A stretch of 64,000 nt of DNA from Agelas oroides (GCA_949130485.1 OX422184.1:8906996-8970995), one strand, 5' to 3'. Counted from the first letter of the stretch, positions 21,746 to 33,630 are shown. Notes: generated from the sequence alone by a model not told the origin. Made by a program: numbers and translations.

Positions 21746-22705
21746 TGCCTTTAAGAATATGCATTCAGTTGCGAATAAGGCTATCTTAGGACATCATTAT
21801 GACCCTTAGAGAAGGTGGGGATTAGAGAATGCATGCTCTAGGTACAATCATGCATAGGTTATTCAGATTCCTAACTGTTACTATTATTAATCAGCAGTAG
21901 CCTGTTCATCTGCCAGAAAGGGGAGGAGTAAGTCATAAGTTGTCCATTCCAAGAGTAGTGACAAACATGAGTCTAGCCTGACTTTGAGAGTAGCTCTGAA
22001 CACAATCGGGCACAGACTGATTTGTGGTTATGACGCTACCTACAGTGTGTAGATGCATCCATCGAGTGGCAATTTTGGGTTCATGAATATATTAATGAGC
22101 CACTAAAACCCTTTTTAAAATTAGGCAAAGCACGATTGCCCTAAAGCAAACCCTAACCCTGAAGCTAGGAGTAACCCTGGTCCTGACCGTAACCCAAGTT
22201 TAAAATCCAGAATGAAAAGCCTGGGTTAGAAGCTAGGTTAACTTATTATGTACAGGTGGCAAGAATAATGGTATAGATTCAAAGCACACTAACTGTTTTT
22301 ATTATCCTGTCTGTGCTGTGCTAGAAACATCTGTGGACAGCACTGTTAAAATTAATTGGGGCACTCATTTGCATGCTCCAGAACAGCATCCTGTGATGTT
22401 GCAGTGGTTGCCATGTAAATGTTGAATTAAAAACGAGTTTTACATATAGATTTCCATGGCAACTGCTGCAAGGCTGCAGGGTGTGTGTTTTGAAGCTGGG
22501 GAATAAGCATCCCATTTTAGGAAGTTCTCTTCCTGTTATGAATTACTAGGTGTTGCAATTTAGGGATGTGCTGGTGTTGATCTAGCAGTTTGTACTGACC
22601 TGGAGATGTGGTACAGAAGGGATGTGGTTCAAGATGAGGCATGACATCACGTTACTTTTAAGGGTCATTGTCCGTACTAGCTGACTTCTGTTTACCCACT
22701 TTTCC
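21746..22705. other. Non-coding, one dispersed repeat
   Basis: No gene recognised. It contains the 22024-22203 repeat and a weak inverted repeat around 22396-22486 (TGGTTGCCATG… against …CCATGGCAACTGC). Confidence 0.5.
22024..22203. repeat. 180-bp dispersed repeat (second copy 42776-42958)
   Basis: Both copies run from GTGGTTA.GACGCTACCTAC through GATGCATCCATCGAGTGGCA and CAAACCCTAACCCTGAA to GTAACCCA.GTTTA. Identity is about 90 percent. The copies include two telomere-like CCCTAA units. Confidence 0.8.
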
Positions 22706-23160
22706 AGTCCTTGAACTCTTTGCACGCGGAAATGTTTTGTACATTACCATTTATTAACGTGGAAATTAATGTTATCAGTCTGAGGTCAAAGTGGCAAGCG
22801 TTGCCTAGCAAGCCCTGGGCAGTCCCAGTGGGCTGATTTGCATAGACAGCGTGTAACTAGGCTGGACTAGTTTATCTGGCCATTTGCTCCCCGTGTTGAA
22901 GAGAAAGCTTCGCGTTTAGCAGCCCTTCATCAAATTGACAATCACTCGTGAACTAGTACCGCCCCTTCCTGCCTTTTATGAGATCAACGTAAGTGGAAAG
23001 GTGTGGCCTAGTCTTATTACTACCCAATAGACAGGGATCTACCCTCACTTCTTGTTTGGCTTTACTATTGCGCGGTTCTGCTTTTCCTAAGATCCTGTGC
23101 AGATTTATGTGCACTTCGCGTAGGCTAAATTAATCACGTATGCATATAAATCTGCACAGC
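22706..23160. repeat. Diverged relative of the TTAA repeat family
   Basis: It shares with 23439-24086 the opening (CTTTG…CGGAA.TTGTTTTGT), the segment GGTCAAAGTGGCAAGCG, the block AAGCTTCGCGTTTAGCAGCC and AAAGGTGTGGCCTAG. It then diverges, and the right end is not found. Confidence 0.55.
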
Positions 23161-23438
23161 AAGTAGTAGTAAGTAGCCTTAGTTTCTATATATGAGTATA
23201 TATACGCCAAGTGAGCCACAAGTTTCTTAGGCGCCACAAGTTTCACAATTACCCTTTACACACAACGTTAGTTGCACTAACACCTCTGAGTCAAGTCAAC
23301 ATCAAAGTGAGTAACAAACTTTAGTGGCAAGCTCTGCAGCATTTGCTTGACGTCTTGTGAGGCTTGATGATACTGGACCTTATGTAGTGGGCAAACATGG
23401 AGGTGTTGTTAAATTTTGCCTTCGTCCATAAATTTTAA

Positions 23439-24086
23439 TTAACCCTTTGAATACGGAAGTTGTTTTGTTTATTAACGCGGAAGTTGTTCTATTATCAGCA
23501 TTATCAACCCGAACGGTCAAAGTGACAAGCGTGCTAACAAGTCTTTGGCTGGGCCAATGGCTTGATTTAGATAGATAAAATTTTATTTTGACATCAGGAA
23601 TGCTGTATCTACATATTAGTAGATTTGCGTATAAATGGCTGAACACTAGTTTGTCTAAATGGATATGTACGTAGTATGCCATTTCTACTTGTTTGAAGCC
23701 ATTTTGTGCTGACTATGCATCGTAGCCTTTGAGCAGTTGGAAACGGTGCTGACAGACAGTCCCGACAAAATCAGCTGATTTACAATTTATTTGAAGCTAT
23801 TAATCCTACCTGAAGTAAAAATATGAAGAACTGTGGCCCCCACTGGTCGAGAAATAGCTTCGTGTTTGGCAGCCCTCACCTTATCAACAATCACCTGCAA
23901 ATGTTGGTCAAAGGTGTGGCCTAGCCTCATTAGTATTCATCATGGAGAGCCTACCCTCAAATCTAGTTAAGCTTCTTAGCTTCACATGGAAAGCACACTT
24001 ATTGTTAGGATATGTATACGGTCGCTGCCACGATGGTAAGTTTTAATGTGACCATATATATATGATCACTGCATTCAGAGGGTTAA
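23439..24086. mobile_element. 648-bp TTAA-flanked non-autonomous element (piggyBac-type MITE)
   Basis: It begins TTAACCCTTTGAAT and ends ATTCAGAGGGTTAA. The tips CCCTTTGAAT / ATTCAGAGGG are inverted repeats directly inside TTAA on both sides. TTAA target sites and CCY-type tips are the hallmark of piggyBac transposition. No transposase ORF is present. Related sequence lies at 22706-23160, 30985-31060 with 31385-31500, 48474-48500 and, inverted, 53138-53640. Confidence 0.75.
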
Positions 24087-24457
24087 TAGGGTGTACAAAT
24101 TATTAGAAGTTTATCTTAAAAATTTACTGTACCTGAATGGTGCTACTTGCAATAGCCAACTAGGGAATGCTTGCTCAATTGTATGTGAAGTTGTAATTTT
24201 TGCAATTATGATTGTGATCACAATTATGTGTAACCCAGGTCTGCAAGAAGGAGAAAATAGAAGTTTAGCACTTCACAGGTCTCTGTCCTAGGCTGTTGTT
24301 ATTCCCAAGCAAATTAATTTTCCTAATCTCTTTGCCATTAAAAATTAATTTGTATATGTGATACCATGGCTAGCAGTGCAATTTGGGATTAATTGCGCGA
24401 GTAAGGTTTGGAATTTCACAAGACGAAGCCAAGTGAAGTTACTAACGGTACTACTAT

Positions 24458-24531
24458 TGACCAATCAGATGCAGATTTCACTTTTTGCACAGCTGAGTTG
24501 TGCAAAAAGTGAAATCCGCATTTGGTTGGTC
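24458..24531. repeat. Hairpin with ~34-bp arms
   Basis: The left arm TTGACCAATCAGATGCAGAT.. and right arm ..ATCCGCATTTGGTTGGTCGA are reverse complements with three mismatches around TTTCACTTTTTGCACA; the loop is about 7 nt. Confidence 0.7.
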
Positions 24532-24674
24532 GATAGCCACGCAATTGATAAGTTTGCACAATTGATAAATTTGCACAGTTAGTATATAGCCTTACAGTAC
24601 CCATACTTTAAATATCTAGATTAATGAATAAATGAATCACAGTACATGGGTATACTATATTTACGCATATGCAG

Positions 24675-24877
24675 GAAAACACGAAGATACTGTCACATTG
24701 ACTAAGGAGATGAAAAAATATGGTCTTCATCATTCACATCTTGAACATCTTATATCCAATCCAAGCCAAGATAGGTGGACTTTACCAATGTCCCCTTCGG
24801 TTCAGTTGTACGCAGATTTGCATGGTTTCCTGAAAAGAAAAAGGATTCCAATAAATGAGATTGGAAGCTGTTGTTGA
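24675..24877 (+). CDS. Possible terminal exon, unknown protein
   Basis: An acceptor-like TTACGCATATGCAG ends at 24674, and the frame stays open for 67 codons to TAG-less stop at 24877. The translation has protein-like composition (KKYGLHHSHLEHLISNPSQD, then RKRIPINEIGSCC). I do not recognise it and see no upstream exon. It may be the only host-gene remnant between the repeats, or part of an unidentified element. Confidence 0.3.
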
Positions 24878-25350
24878 ATAGGAGAACCGTGAACGATCAT
24901 CTTAGTTTCCTATAGCATTTCCTGGCTACGCATGTAAGAAGCACATGCTTTACCAGCTAAACGAAGTGCATCAGCTTATCTTGCACCTTTGTACGCGCTT
25001 CTTTGTTGCTTGTAGTTGACTGATGAAGTTCTGGATCAATTGATCTATAAATCATTGCAATCAAAAGTCTTTACGGCAAATCAATCAACATCACATACAT
25101 GCCAGTTTAAAGGTCAAACATGCGTGTGATTAATAATAATATTTCAAAGTCCAGTCTGAAAGTCAAGCTGCTACAGGGTTCCCTGGATCTCAACCTTCTA
25201 CCAGGGTACGGCAGGGGCCACCTATTCCCTCATCCATATCGGAGGCCACTGCTCCAGGACAAGTCACATACCCCACTCTGCATCGTGAAAAGAAGTAGAG
25301 CAGGTCGGGAGATCAGTCCCCCTGTCAAGCTTCAATAACTTCCGTGGTTT
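24878..25350. other. Gypsy 3' flank, possible LTR
   Basis: On the minus strand, just after the integrase stop, a purine-rich run (AGGGGGAC) is followed by TGATCTCCCGACC. This is the order expected for a polypurine tract and LTR start. No second copy of this stretch was found at the 5' side (29059-29524), so a paired LTR is not shown. Confidence 0.35.
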
Positions 25351-26253
25351 TCACCACTGGGGAGGCCTTTCACCCAATCCCCAATCAGCATCCAAACAGG
25401 CAGGTTTGAGGCGTTCAACCGATACAGTGTCCTGTCGACCATTGAGGTCTAGTGTGAAAAACTTTGCGGCTCGCTCAAGCACTTTGAAGGGTCCATCATA
25501 GGTGCACTGCAGGGGGGTGCGATGAGCAACTCTGAGGGAGTGTTTGGTTCTCACGCCCGGTCGTACCGATAACCGCATCAGGTCTCCAAGGTGAACAGCC
25601 TCTAGTTGATAGAACAATGTAGGTAAGGGAAGTCGGCAAAATAGATCCGTAACCTTGGGAAAATCCGCAGGTATGTGAGTGGACGGTCGTCTGTGATGAG
25701 CTGTCTGCTTCGGTCGCAGTCTAGCCATGGTGTTACGAAGGTGTGTAAGCAGATCAGACATATCTGGCTCAGCTGCTGGTGTACATTCGAAGAACTCCCC
25801 AGGTAGACGGATTGTTGTGTCGTAGACAAGTTCGGCAAGCGCACACCCGAGGCCTTCTTTGGGGGCTGATCGGAGGCCCAACAGGACTAGTGGCAGTTCA
25901 TCCATCCATGCTGGCCCTACCAGACGGGCCTTGAGTGCCGCTTTAAGCTGCCTGTGGAATCGTTCAATGATGCCATTTGCCTGTGGGTGGTAGGCAGTTG
26001 TGTGATGTAGCTGAGCCCCCAGTAGTTTCCCCAGGGTTGTCCACAGGTTGGAGGTAAATTGTGGCCCCCTATCAGAGGTGATGTCCGTTGGCACACTGAA
26101 CTGTGCAATATGATGTGACATGAGAGCCCGGGCACATGAGGTGGCTGTAGCATCAGCCATCGGTATGGCCTCTGGCCACCGTGTGTAGCGGTCGATGATG
26201 GTAAACAGGTATGATTTGCCCTGTGAAATGGGCAGAGGTCCAACCACGTCCAC
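25351..26253 (-). pseudogene. Gypsy integrase core and C-terminal region
   Basis: About 300 codons. The catalytic triad is visible: Asp in MDVVGPLPISQG (residue 2), Asp in TSDRGPQFTSNLW (near residue 60) and Glu in HPQANGIIERFHRQLKA (near residue 98). The remainder is the variable C-terminal part, ending close to 25351. A stop codon (TGA, near 26257) separates it from the upstream pol frame, so the chain is interrupted at the start of the integrase core. Confidence 0.85.
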
Positions 26254-26259
26254 ATGAAT

Positions 26260-28350
26260 TCACTGGAAGCGGCGATCTGGCAGCTGGCCATGCTCCAGCG
26301 GGGCGGTCACATGTCGTTGGACCTTTGACTTCTGACAGGAGATGCATGTTTTGGCCCACATACCCACTTGCTTGTTGATGCCATGCCACACAAAACGTGC
26401 AGTCACCATCTTCCGAGATGTTTTAATGCCTGGATGTGCGAGCCTATGGATGGCCTCGAAGACGGCCCGCCGCCATGAGCGGGGAACGATGGGCCTGGCA
26501 GTGCCGGTCGAGGTGTCGCACAGCAAGGTTGTGTCGGTACCTGGAAGGGGTACGTCGGCGAGTACCAGCCCGGTAATGGCCGTACGATATGCTTGGACCT
26601 CAGCATCTGCTTGTTGTGCCTGTGCCATACTGAGGAGGTCAAGGCTTGGTCGCCCTGCAGCCATGCATACGGGATGGGTGCCCAGTTCCACGCGGGAGAG
26701 GGCATCTGCCACTGCATTGTCCCGGCCATGAACATGACGCACGTCTGTGGTGTATTCGGTTATGAAGGCGAGGTGGCGTTGTTGCCTCGGCGTCCAGCGT
26801 TCTGAGCTGCTAGCCAGGGCAAATGTAAGTGGTTTGTGGTCGGTATAGATGTGAAACCGTCGTCCTTCGATGAAGTAGGAGAAGTGTTTGACTGCTGAAT
26901 ACATGGCTAGAAGCTCACGGTCAAAGGTGCTGTATGACTTTTGGGCCTTATCCAGCTTCCGGGAGAAAAAAGCTAGCGGCTTCCAGTTGCCATCAAGGAA
27001 CTGCTCGAGGACACCTCCGACACCCAAGTCAGATGCGTCGACGGTGATGCAAGTGGTGGCAGTGGCGCTGGGGTGGTTGAGTAGGGTTGCCGAGGCTAGT
27101 GCATGTTTCGTTGCATCGAACGCTGACTGATGTTGGGTAGTCCACTGAAAGTCCTGACCCTTCGCGTGAGACAAGCCATGTAAAGGACCCATAAACGCAG
27201 CGGCGTTTGGTATAAATCTGTGATAGAAATTTACCATGCCTAGAAACTCACTCAAGGCTTTGGCATTCTGTGGTCGTGGAAATCGACGGATGGCCTCAAC
27301 TCGCTCAGGTAGTGGTTCAATACCCTGTGCTGTAACCTGGTGGGCGAGGAAGTTTATGATCTCCTCACCGAATGTGCACTTCGCTACGTTGATGACTAGC
27401 CCATGCTCTGCTAGCCTCTGGAAGAGAAGATGCAGGTGACGCCGGTGCTCCTTGGCGTCGGGGCTGGCCACGAGAACGTCGTCGATGTACACAAAGAGGA
27501 AATCCTCGAGTCCCTGACAGACTTGGTCCATCAATCTCTGGAATGCCTGTGCTGCATTCTTGAGGCCGAAGGGCATGCGGAGGAACTCGAATAGGCCAAA
27601 TGGCATTATCACAGCAGTCTTCGGTACATCGGCAGCAGCCACAGGTATCTGATTGTACCCGCGTACTAAGTCAACCTTCGAGAAGATCATTTTACCTTTC
27701 AATTGAGAGGCGAAGTCTTGGAGGCGTGGTACGGGGTACCGGTCATATGTTGTGACTTTGTTCAGACGTCTGTAGTCACCACATGGGCTCCAGGTACCTG
27801 GAGTCTTCTTCTCCACCATGTGGAGTGGTGATGCCCATGGGCTGGAGGACCGACGGATAATTCCTAGTTTCTCCATTTCAGCAAACTCCCTCCGAGCAGT
27901 GGCCAACTTTTCGGGTGACAAGCGGCGTGCTTTAGCATGCACTGGAGGGCCCGATGTGGGAATGCAGTTGACGTCTACACTAGCCACATCATCGACGCCA
28001 AAACGTATGAGAGCGTACCCGTCTGGCAGGACGTAACACCGGCACCCGGACTCAATGCCTGCTCTGCTGGTAACGAGTTCGCTGACATCCTCAAGGAATT
28101 CCCATCGGTCACACGACCTCAATTTTCCACCGGGGATGTGAAGCATAGTGTGGAACACATGAGAAGGTGGTTGCTGCAGAAGAAATCTGACCTGAGCTCC
28201 TGTATCTACGAGGAGCTTGTGGCCGCTGTTGCGGTCCCATACATACAATAAATGGCTTTGACTTTGGCCAGAAACCTGCGCCACTAGGTTCTGGCCTGTC
28301 TGTTTCCCGAAGGTGGACGGTGCTCTGCTGTTAAGGGTGCGCAGGCGCAT
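26260..28350 (-). pseudogene. Gypsy pol: protease, reverse transcriptase, RNase H, integrase zinc finger
   Basis: A 696-codon frame. Aspartic protease motif LLVDTGAQV at residues 46-54; RT with KVDLVRGYNQIP (225-236) and active site FVYIDDVL (286-293); RNase H with ITVDASDLGVGG (435-446), DREL (477-480) and YTDHKP (502-507); and an H-H-C-C zinc finger near the C-terminus (HPGIKTSRK…CISCQKSK). Residues about 65-130 are out of place: part of the link between protease and RT reads correctly only on the opposite strand (27964-28158). The frame is open but encodes a scrambled region there. Confidence 0.85.
27964..28158 (+). other. ~195-bp inverted segment inside gypsy pol
   Basis: On the plus strand this stretch translates to protein-like sequence (DAKTYESVPVWQ, NEFADILKEFPSVTRPQFST, GDVKHSVEH). 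This is the type of linker expected immediately before PTSGPPVHAKARR of the minus-strand pol. Both junctions rejoin in frame if the segment is flipped. ATG at 27962-27964 and CAT at 28158-28160 form an inverted trinucleotide at the breakpoints. Confidence 0.75.
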
Positions 28351-29058
28351 GGTGGCCTGCAGGCCCTAGCCTTGTGGCCAAACTTGGCATGATACCAGCA
28401 AAGGTTGGTTTTCTCAGGGTGGTGTGGCGGCGATTTCTTCCCCATGGGTAGGGAGGACGCATAGATCGATGGCAGTCCCCGCTTTGCGACCATAATGATG
28501 TCAGCTTTGTGTGCTAATGCTGGTATAGGGTGTCTGCATCAAGGGCTGTCACTTGCACACGGACATCTTCAGGTAGCTGGCTAAAAAGATCCGTCGCATG
28601 AGGACATCCTGACTGACTGTGAGGCTTTGGATATGTGCACAGAGCTGGGAAGGTTTCCAATCGCCAAGCCCAGAGAGGTCAAGAAGCCTGTCTGCTTTCT
28701 GGTCGTCTGTGAGGCCGTAAACCTCCATGAGCTTGCTTTTTAAGTACTCGTACTTGCCCTCTGTAGGTACTGCTGCCACATCTCCGGCCATCCTCTCAGC
28801 CACCACCGGGTCTAGGGATGTGAGGTGGTAGAAGTACTTGGTGGTGGAGTCTGTGATGTTACGCAGAGCAAATTGAGCCTCTGTTTGCTGGAACCATACA
28901 TCGGGCCTGGATGCCAAGAACGTAGGCAACTTGAGAGAAACGGCATGCACGGCAGCGGCAGTGGCTGCTGCAGAGACTGCCACTTCAACAACTATTCCAA
29001 ACAGTAACAAGGGCATCATATGACAGCTTGACTGACTGTGATTTATATCATTATGCAC
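28284..29058 (-). pseudogene. Gypsy gag, frameshifted
   Basis: The main frame (29058-28549) includes KLPTFLASRPDVWFQQTEAQ and LRNITDSTTKYFYHLTSLDP, a capsid-like core typical of invertebrate gypsy Gag. Near 28580 the frame shifts; SQLPEDVRVQVTALDADTLY continues in another frame. A zinc-knuckle-like CWYHAKFGHKARAC lies in a third frame at about 28380-28420, with the pol frame starting at 28350. At least two frameshifts are present. Confidence 0.75.
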
Positions 29059-29524
29059 TAAATAATAACTTACACGGATTCTTAGGCAGTTTTCTAGTCG
29101 ATCGCTGTCATTGTAATGTCTGAACTTGTTGTGCCGCCTTATTCTGTGTATTCTGGGTATCTCTATATAGCCCCTATCATTACTGAACTATTTAATTACT
29201 GTGTGTATGATGGTGCTTTTATGTTTTGCTGCATGTGTTGTGTTGTAAGGTGTGATTTCAGAAACAAATCAGTTCTGCCCCAAAGCAAGTGGAAGTTTTA
29301 GTTGTGTGCTGAGAGCCAACTAGTTAGCCTACGTAGATTGCTACATTTGTGGGTGTGGTATCCTCGCACACCGATATCGATTATAATATCACCACTGTAA
29401 GGTCGACTGAGATTATTGACAACTGACAGAACAGAGTTATACATGCACATATATAAAAATCTTAAATGACGTCATACAGGAAATAAGGGAAACCATACAC
29501 AGCTCAACATACAATAGACACTAC
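29059..29524. other. No gene; between two gypsy relics
   Basis: This would be the place for the 5' LTR of the element at 25.3-29 kb, but I see no match to the sequence downstream of its integrase. Short open frames are uninformative. Confidence 0.4.
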
Positions 29525-30385
29525 TGCTCCTGTCCCCACATCCATTTAACATCTTTCTGTAGGAGATGGTACAACTGTGACAAAATGGTTGAGAGATTTG
29601 GTAAAAACCGGTGGTAATAATTTATGATGCCAAAAAAGGATCGTAGCTCACTGACATTTTGTGGCTTTTGAGCTTCTTGGATTGCTCAGACCTTCTCAGC
29701 TGTTGGGTGTAACCCTTCTCTGTCAATGACATGTCCGAGGTATTCAATTTGGGAGCGGAGGAAGAAACACTTAGATCTGTTTACCTTCAACCCCGAGTTT
29801 TGTAGCTTCTCTAGCATGTATTTAAAAGCTGCAGGTGGTCGTGTAAGGTTGGACCAGTAATAAGGATGTCGTCAATGTATACTGACACTCCTCCAATCCC
29901 TTGTAGCAGGTTTTCCATTGTCCGTTGGAAAATTGATGGGGCTGACGATACCCCAAAGGGTAGACAATTGTACCTGTACAAGCCTTTATGTGTGTTCACC
30001 GTAACATATGACTCCTCGTCTAAGGGCAACTGTAGGTACGCTTGCGACAGGTCTAATTTTGAAAAATACTGGCCTCCAGCTAAATTCGCTAGCAGTTCAT
30101 CCACCCTGGGGAGTGGGTAGGAATCTGCAGAACAGGCTCGGTTTACGGTCATCTTATAGTCTCTGCAGATCCTGACTTCCCCACTCTGCTTGACTACAGG
30201 GACTATGGGGGCTGCCCATTTCGAAAATTGGACTGGTGAGATAATTCCCATACTTTGTATAACTTCTCCAACTCCCGTTCAACCTTCTCTCTAAGTGCTA
30301 GTGGGACTGGGCGTGCCTTGAAAAATTTGGGGGTAGCGTTGGGGTCAACATTTAATTTTACTTCCATCCCTTTTAGGCACCCCAA
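29525..30385 (-). pseudogene. Second Ty3/gypsy: reverse transcriptase
   Basis: Minus strand: LNVDPNATPKFFKARPVPLA, then VVKQSGEVRICRDYKMTVN, YFSKLDLSQAYLQLPLDE and the active site VSVYIDDILITG at about 29870. After a frameshift near 29820 come LKVNRSKCFFLRSQIEYLGH and FFGIINYYHRFLPNLS down to a stop at 29525. RNase H and integrase are absent. The sequence is clearly different from the other gypsy copy and resembles the lineage whose Gag carries two CCHC knuckles. Confidence 0.82.
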
Positions 30386-30444
30386 CTCATCAGTGAATAT
30401 GGAGGAATACTTTGCAAGTACCTCTAGTAGTGACCTCTCTTCCT

Positions 30445-30960
30445 CTACAGTGTGCAGACTCTGACTAAGTGACCACGCTTCTTACATGCATGGCATACTG
30501 TGTTGATGAAACGACACGTTGAGGCTAGGTGGGGTCCTCCACACCTGTAACACGCCACTGCATTTCCTTGTTTAGGCGGCCTCGGCGACTCTCTCCTCTG
30601 CCTGTTCTTAGGCTTTTGTGCGGCGCTATAGTGTACTTGTGGTGTCGTGCTCATTGACTGGGCAGCCCGTAGTTGTGTGTCGCGCTCCGCTGACTCGATC
30701 GCTTGAGCCAGTTCCATTGCCTTGTCAAAAGTTAGCTTCTTTTCGGAGAGTAAACAATTTGTAATGGCTTCGTGGTTCACTCCGCACACTAGCCTGTCTC
30801 TGAGCATGTCTTGCAATGACTCCTTGTTCCTGCTATACTGGAATACTGTCGTCATAGCAAACATAAAGATGTCAAGGAGATAATCAGGAATGCAGAGAGC
30901 AGTGGGGAAGAAGGTATCGAAATTTAATCGACTTGACAACCTGTCACTTGCCCCTTCCTG
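30445..30960 (-). pseudogene. Second Ty3/gypsy: Gag C-terminus with two zinc knuckles
   Basis: Minus-strand frame with LRDRLVCGVNHEAITNCLLS, KLTFDKAMELAQAIESAERD, and two CCHC knuckles: CYRCGGPHLASTC and CHACKKRGHLVRVC. The upstream end is cut at about 30960 by sequence of the TTAA repeat family (GTGTGGCCTAGCCTTACTAG). The missing Gag N-terminus may correspond to the MATHGTIGEYDYSKDW start in the array at 55.9-57 kb. Confidence 0.8.
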
Positions 30961-30984
30961 CCTCTCTATGGTAACGATGTCAGT

Positions 30985-31500
30985 TGAGCGGTGTGGCCTA
31001 GCCTTACTAGTACTCAACAAAACGGGACCTACCCTCAAACTTTATTAAGCTTCTTCATGCTGTACACCGCCTAGTTTGAATAAATCGCTTATGCATATAA
31101 ATTAGCCTTGTCGTGCAACACCTAGAAAGCCTGTGCAAAGGGCTAAGAGAGCAGCGCTCACATCTTTGGCAATACATGTATATATAAAAGCCGATGTATA
31201 TAAACGTCATAGTTCATAATCACATGATACTGGCTGTCATTTGACACACCCTCACTAATTAAGTGCATCTGCAAACAGTGGATAGCAGGCCCTTTTCTCT
31301 GATTTTTTGAATGGGTCTGGGAACGAGGCCAGCATATAAATCTGCACTTCACAAGTTAACATGGTAGTTCTGCCATTACTAGTGCTACCAGTTTGAAGGT
31401 TCAAGTGACAAGCATTACTAGCAAGCCCTGGGCAGTGCCAGTGGCTTGATTTGTAGGCTAGACTAGTTGCTCAGAATAGATGATCACTGCTACATAAGCT
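30985..31500. repeat. Pieces of the TTAA repeat family
   Basis: 30985-31060 matches GGTGTGGCCTAGCC…CTACCCTCAAA…TTAAGCTTCTT of 23439-24086. 31385-31500 matches the early part (CAAGTGACAAGC…GCCAGTGGCTTGATTT). The order is rearranged. A half copy of the CTGGGAACGAGGC palindrome is at 31316-31332. Confidence 0.5.
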
Positions 31501-31729
31501 ATTTGAAGCCATTCTCTATAGAACATTCTAGGTAGTGCATCCTGTATCTATTTGCAACAAACACAGGTCAAGGGATATATCCACCTGAGAAGCAAATGTA
31601 CTATATTGACAAGTTTACCAAGAGGAAAGGGAGAATAGTATCCCGGGAGGAGACAATACGAAGAATCCTGACGCTAATTGAGATCCGCACCTGTTTCAAG
31701 CTACGTGGCTTGAACACAGAGGAAACAGC

Positions 31730-31940
31730 CTTACAGTGAACAGCAGAATTTACGGACGCCCAACCTCAGTAAGGAGTGTTCCTCATCCACCACCACCACT
31801 ACCGTCTCCCGAAGACAATGGCCCTCCTGCCCCACAGCGTCTATGCAGCACCACTCTGCATCTCCCATCTCATCAGGCCAAAAAGCGTTGTGTTTACTGT
31901 CAGGAGTACAGGCCAAACAGCAGGAGGCGAGGATAGTCCT
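31730..31940 (+). pseudogene. piggyBac C-terminal zinc-finger fragment
   Basis: The plus frame reads TTLHLPSHQAKKRCVYCQEY and RPNSRRRG. It aligns with TPLHLPSNQAKKRCIYCQDY / RPISRRRE of the piggyBac copy at 39-40 kb. It keeps one C-x2-C pair and then diverges. The upstream stretch 31599-31737 is open as YIDKFTKRKGRIVSREETIR but is not recognised. Confidence 0.7.
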
Positions 31941-33417
31941 TTTCCATGCTTCCATCAAGCTTTCACTATGCTTACTGTTTGCACACAAACTGCTGAGCAT
32001 TGTTATCATTCATTACGACATAACCACTAATGTATGAATGAACAGTCAATGTGCCGTAGAATTTCTAATAATCCATACACCCTAATAATTCGTACACCCC
32101 CCTTTTTCGGAAAAAGATGCTAATTTTTGCACTCTAATTTATTCGTACACGTTCTAATTTCGTAAAGCAAAATGCAAGCATGATAAGATGGCATTTCTGA
32201 CGTCCCGAAAAGCAAGTAAACACGTTCTTTTGTCCTTAATACCGATTGTAGAGCCAGGGACGCCATGAAGTTGAAGTTCACCTGTGTTGGGACCTAGTCT
32301 TGTAAGTTACACCCTTCGCAGTGTCGCGTGCGAGACTAGTTCCTGTCCGTTCTCCCTCACTACAATAAGTCTAGTATCGCCAAGCCTCACAAGATGTCAA
32401 GCAATTAAATGCTGTAGAGTTTGCCACTAAAGTTTGCTTCTCGCTCTTTGATGGCTCAGAGGTATTAGCGCGACTGACGTCGTGTACGAAGGGAAAGTTG
32501 TGCAACATGTGGCGCCTCAGAAACCTTCGGCTCACTTACCTTCAGCTCATTTACCGTACAGAAATACATACGTAGATACAAGCTAAGGCTACTTGCTATA
32601 AGTTGCTGTGCACTTTGGCAGCTACCTGAGTGCCGATAAATATCTTTACAAAGTTGTCGATCGGCCTTCCGACTTACACACGTTTTTCTTCTAATCACTT
32701 CTTCGTCACTCCCCGTTTCTCAGAATATTTGGTAATTTACGTAGTCTAATCAATTCGTACAGCTAAAAATTGTAAATTACTTTATTTTCTAGTACTAGGG
32801 CTTCATATGTATCAAGACAGTTCTGGGATTGTGCCTCAATGTCAACGAGAAAATTAATCATGTGGAGGCTTTCTCCATCTCTATTCACCCTTCATTTCAC
32901 TTCTCTAAAAGCTTTTATAGCTCACATGGTATCAATAAACTTAGTGTACAAGGGCGGCGGCATAGGGGCCATGGCCGCCCCACTTTTTAGCTAGAACATG
33001 GGCCATGCCCTATGACCACGCCTTAATGACCACGCCTTAATTGATTAAGCATCCGGGCCACATGCGCGGTACGGACGTGTACGCGCGCGAATTGACGAAT
33101 TGATAGCGCGGCGGCGAACGACAGCTCTTAATGTTCCCGTGGCACTGGCATGTTAATCAACACGTTCAAAAATTCGAGAACGTGCGTGCAGCACAGTACA
33201 GTCAAGGCTCATGAATATTAATTAGGCCTCTCCACTTTTTGGCTGCTGCCTCCATCCTTGGTGTAACACATTTGGTTGTCACCACTGACATTCAGAAACT
33301 CACCATGTCTTAACTTAATGTACACACTACTTGTAATAACCATGGTGTTTATTTTTTGTATGTTTGTGAAGTCCTCTAAAGTTTGACGTAAATATTATGT
33401 GATCTTGAGGGATATCA

Positions 33418-33467
33418 GTACAGCTATCAAGACTGAATTCTTGATACTCTATTCTTGATAGCTGTAC
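33418..33467. repeat. Hairpin with perfect 15-bp arms
   Basis: GTACAGCTATCAAGA (33418-33432) and TCTTGATAGCTGTAC (33453-33467) flank a 20-nt loop. Confidence 0.8.
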
Positions 33468-33630
33468 ACATAGCTATATGGTACATGCCACATGCAGCAT
33501 GTCAGCTTATGCATGAGTGTGATGTTTTATACACAGACGTACTCTTGGAATGAAGTATATGTAGCTAGCTGCTTCTCTCTGGATGCATACTACCATCCAC
33601 TGCCATTCAGTGTTTTTCAGTATATTTGCT

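Larger units (their letters stand above)
25351..29058 (-). mobile_element. Ty3/gypsy retrotransposon, gag-pol, degenerate
   Basis: The minus-strand order is gag (29058 to about 28284), protease, reverse transcriptase, RNase H and integrase, the Ty3/gypsy order. Defects: frameshifts in gag, one stop between RNase H/zinc finger and the integrase core near 26257, and a strand-inverted segment at about 27964-28158. No paired LTRs were identified. Confidence 0.85.

Noticed and set aside
26342..26805. Plus-strand frames over the gypsy pol
   Set aside because: Shadows of the minus-strand pol frame.
27937..28251. Plus-strand ORF inside the gypsy element as an independent antisense gene
   Set aside because: Its protein-like part is the inverted pol segment; the rest is shadow.
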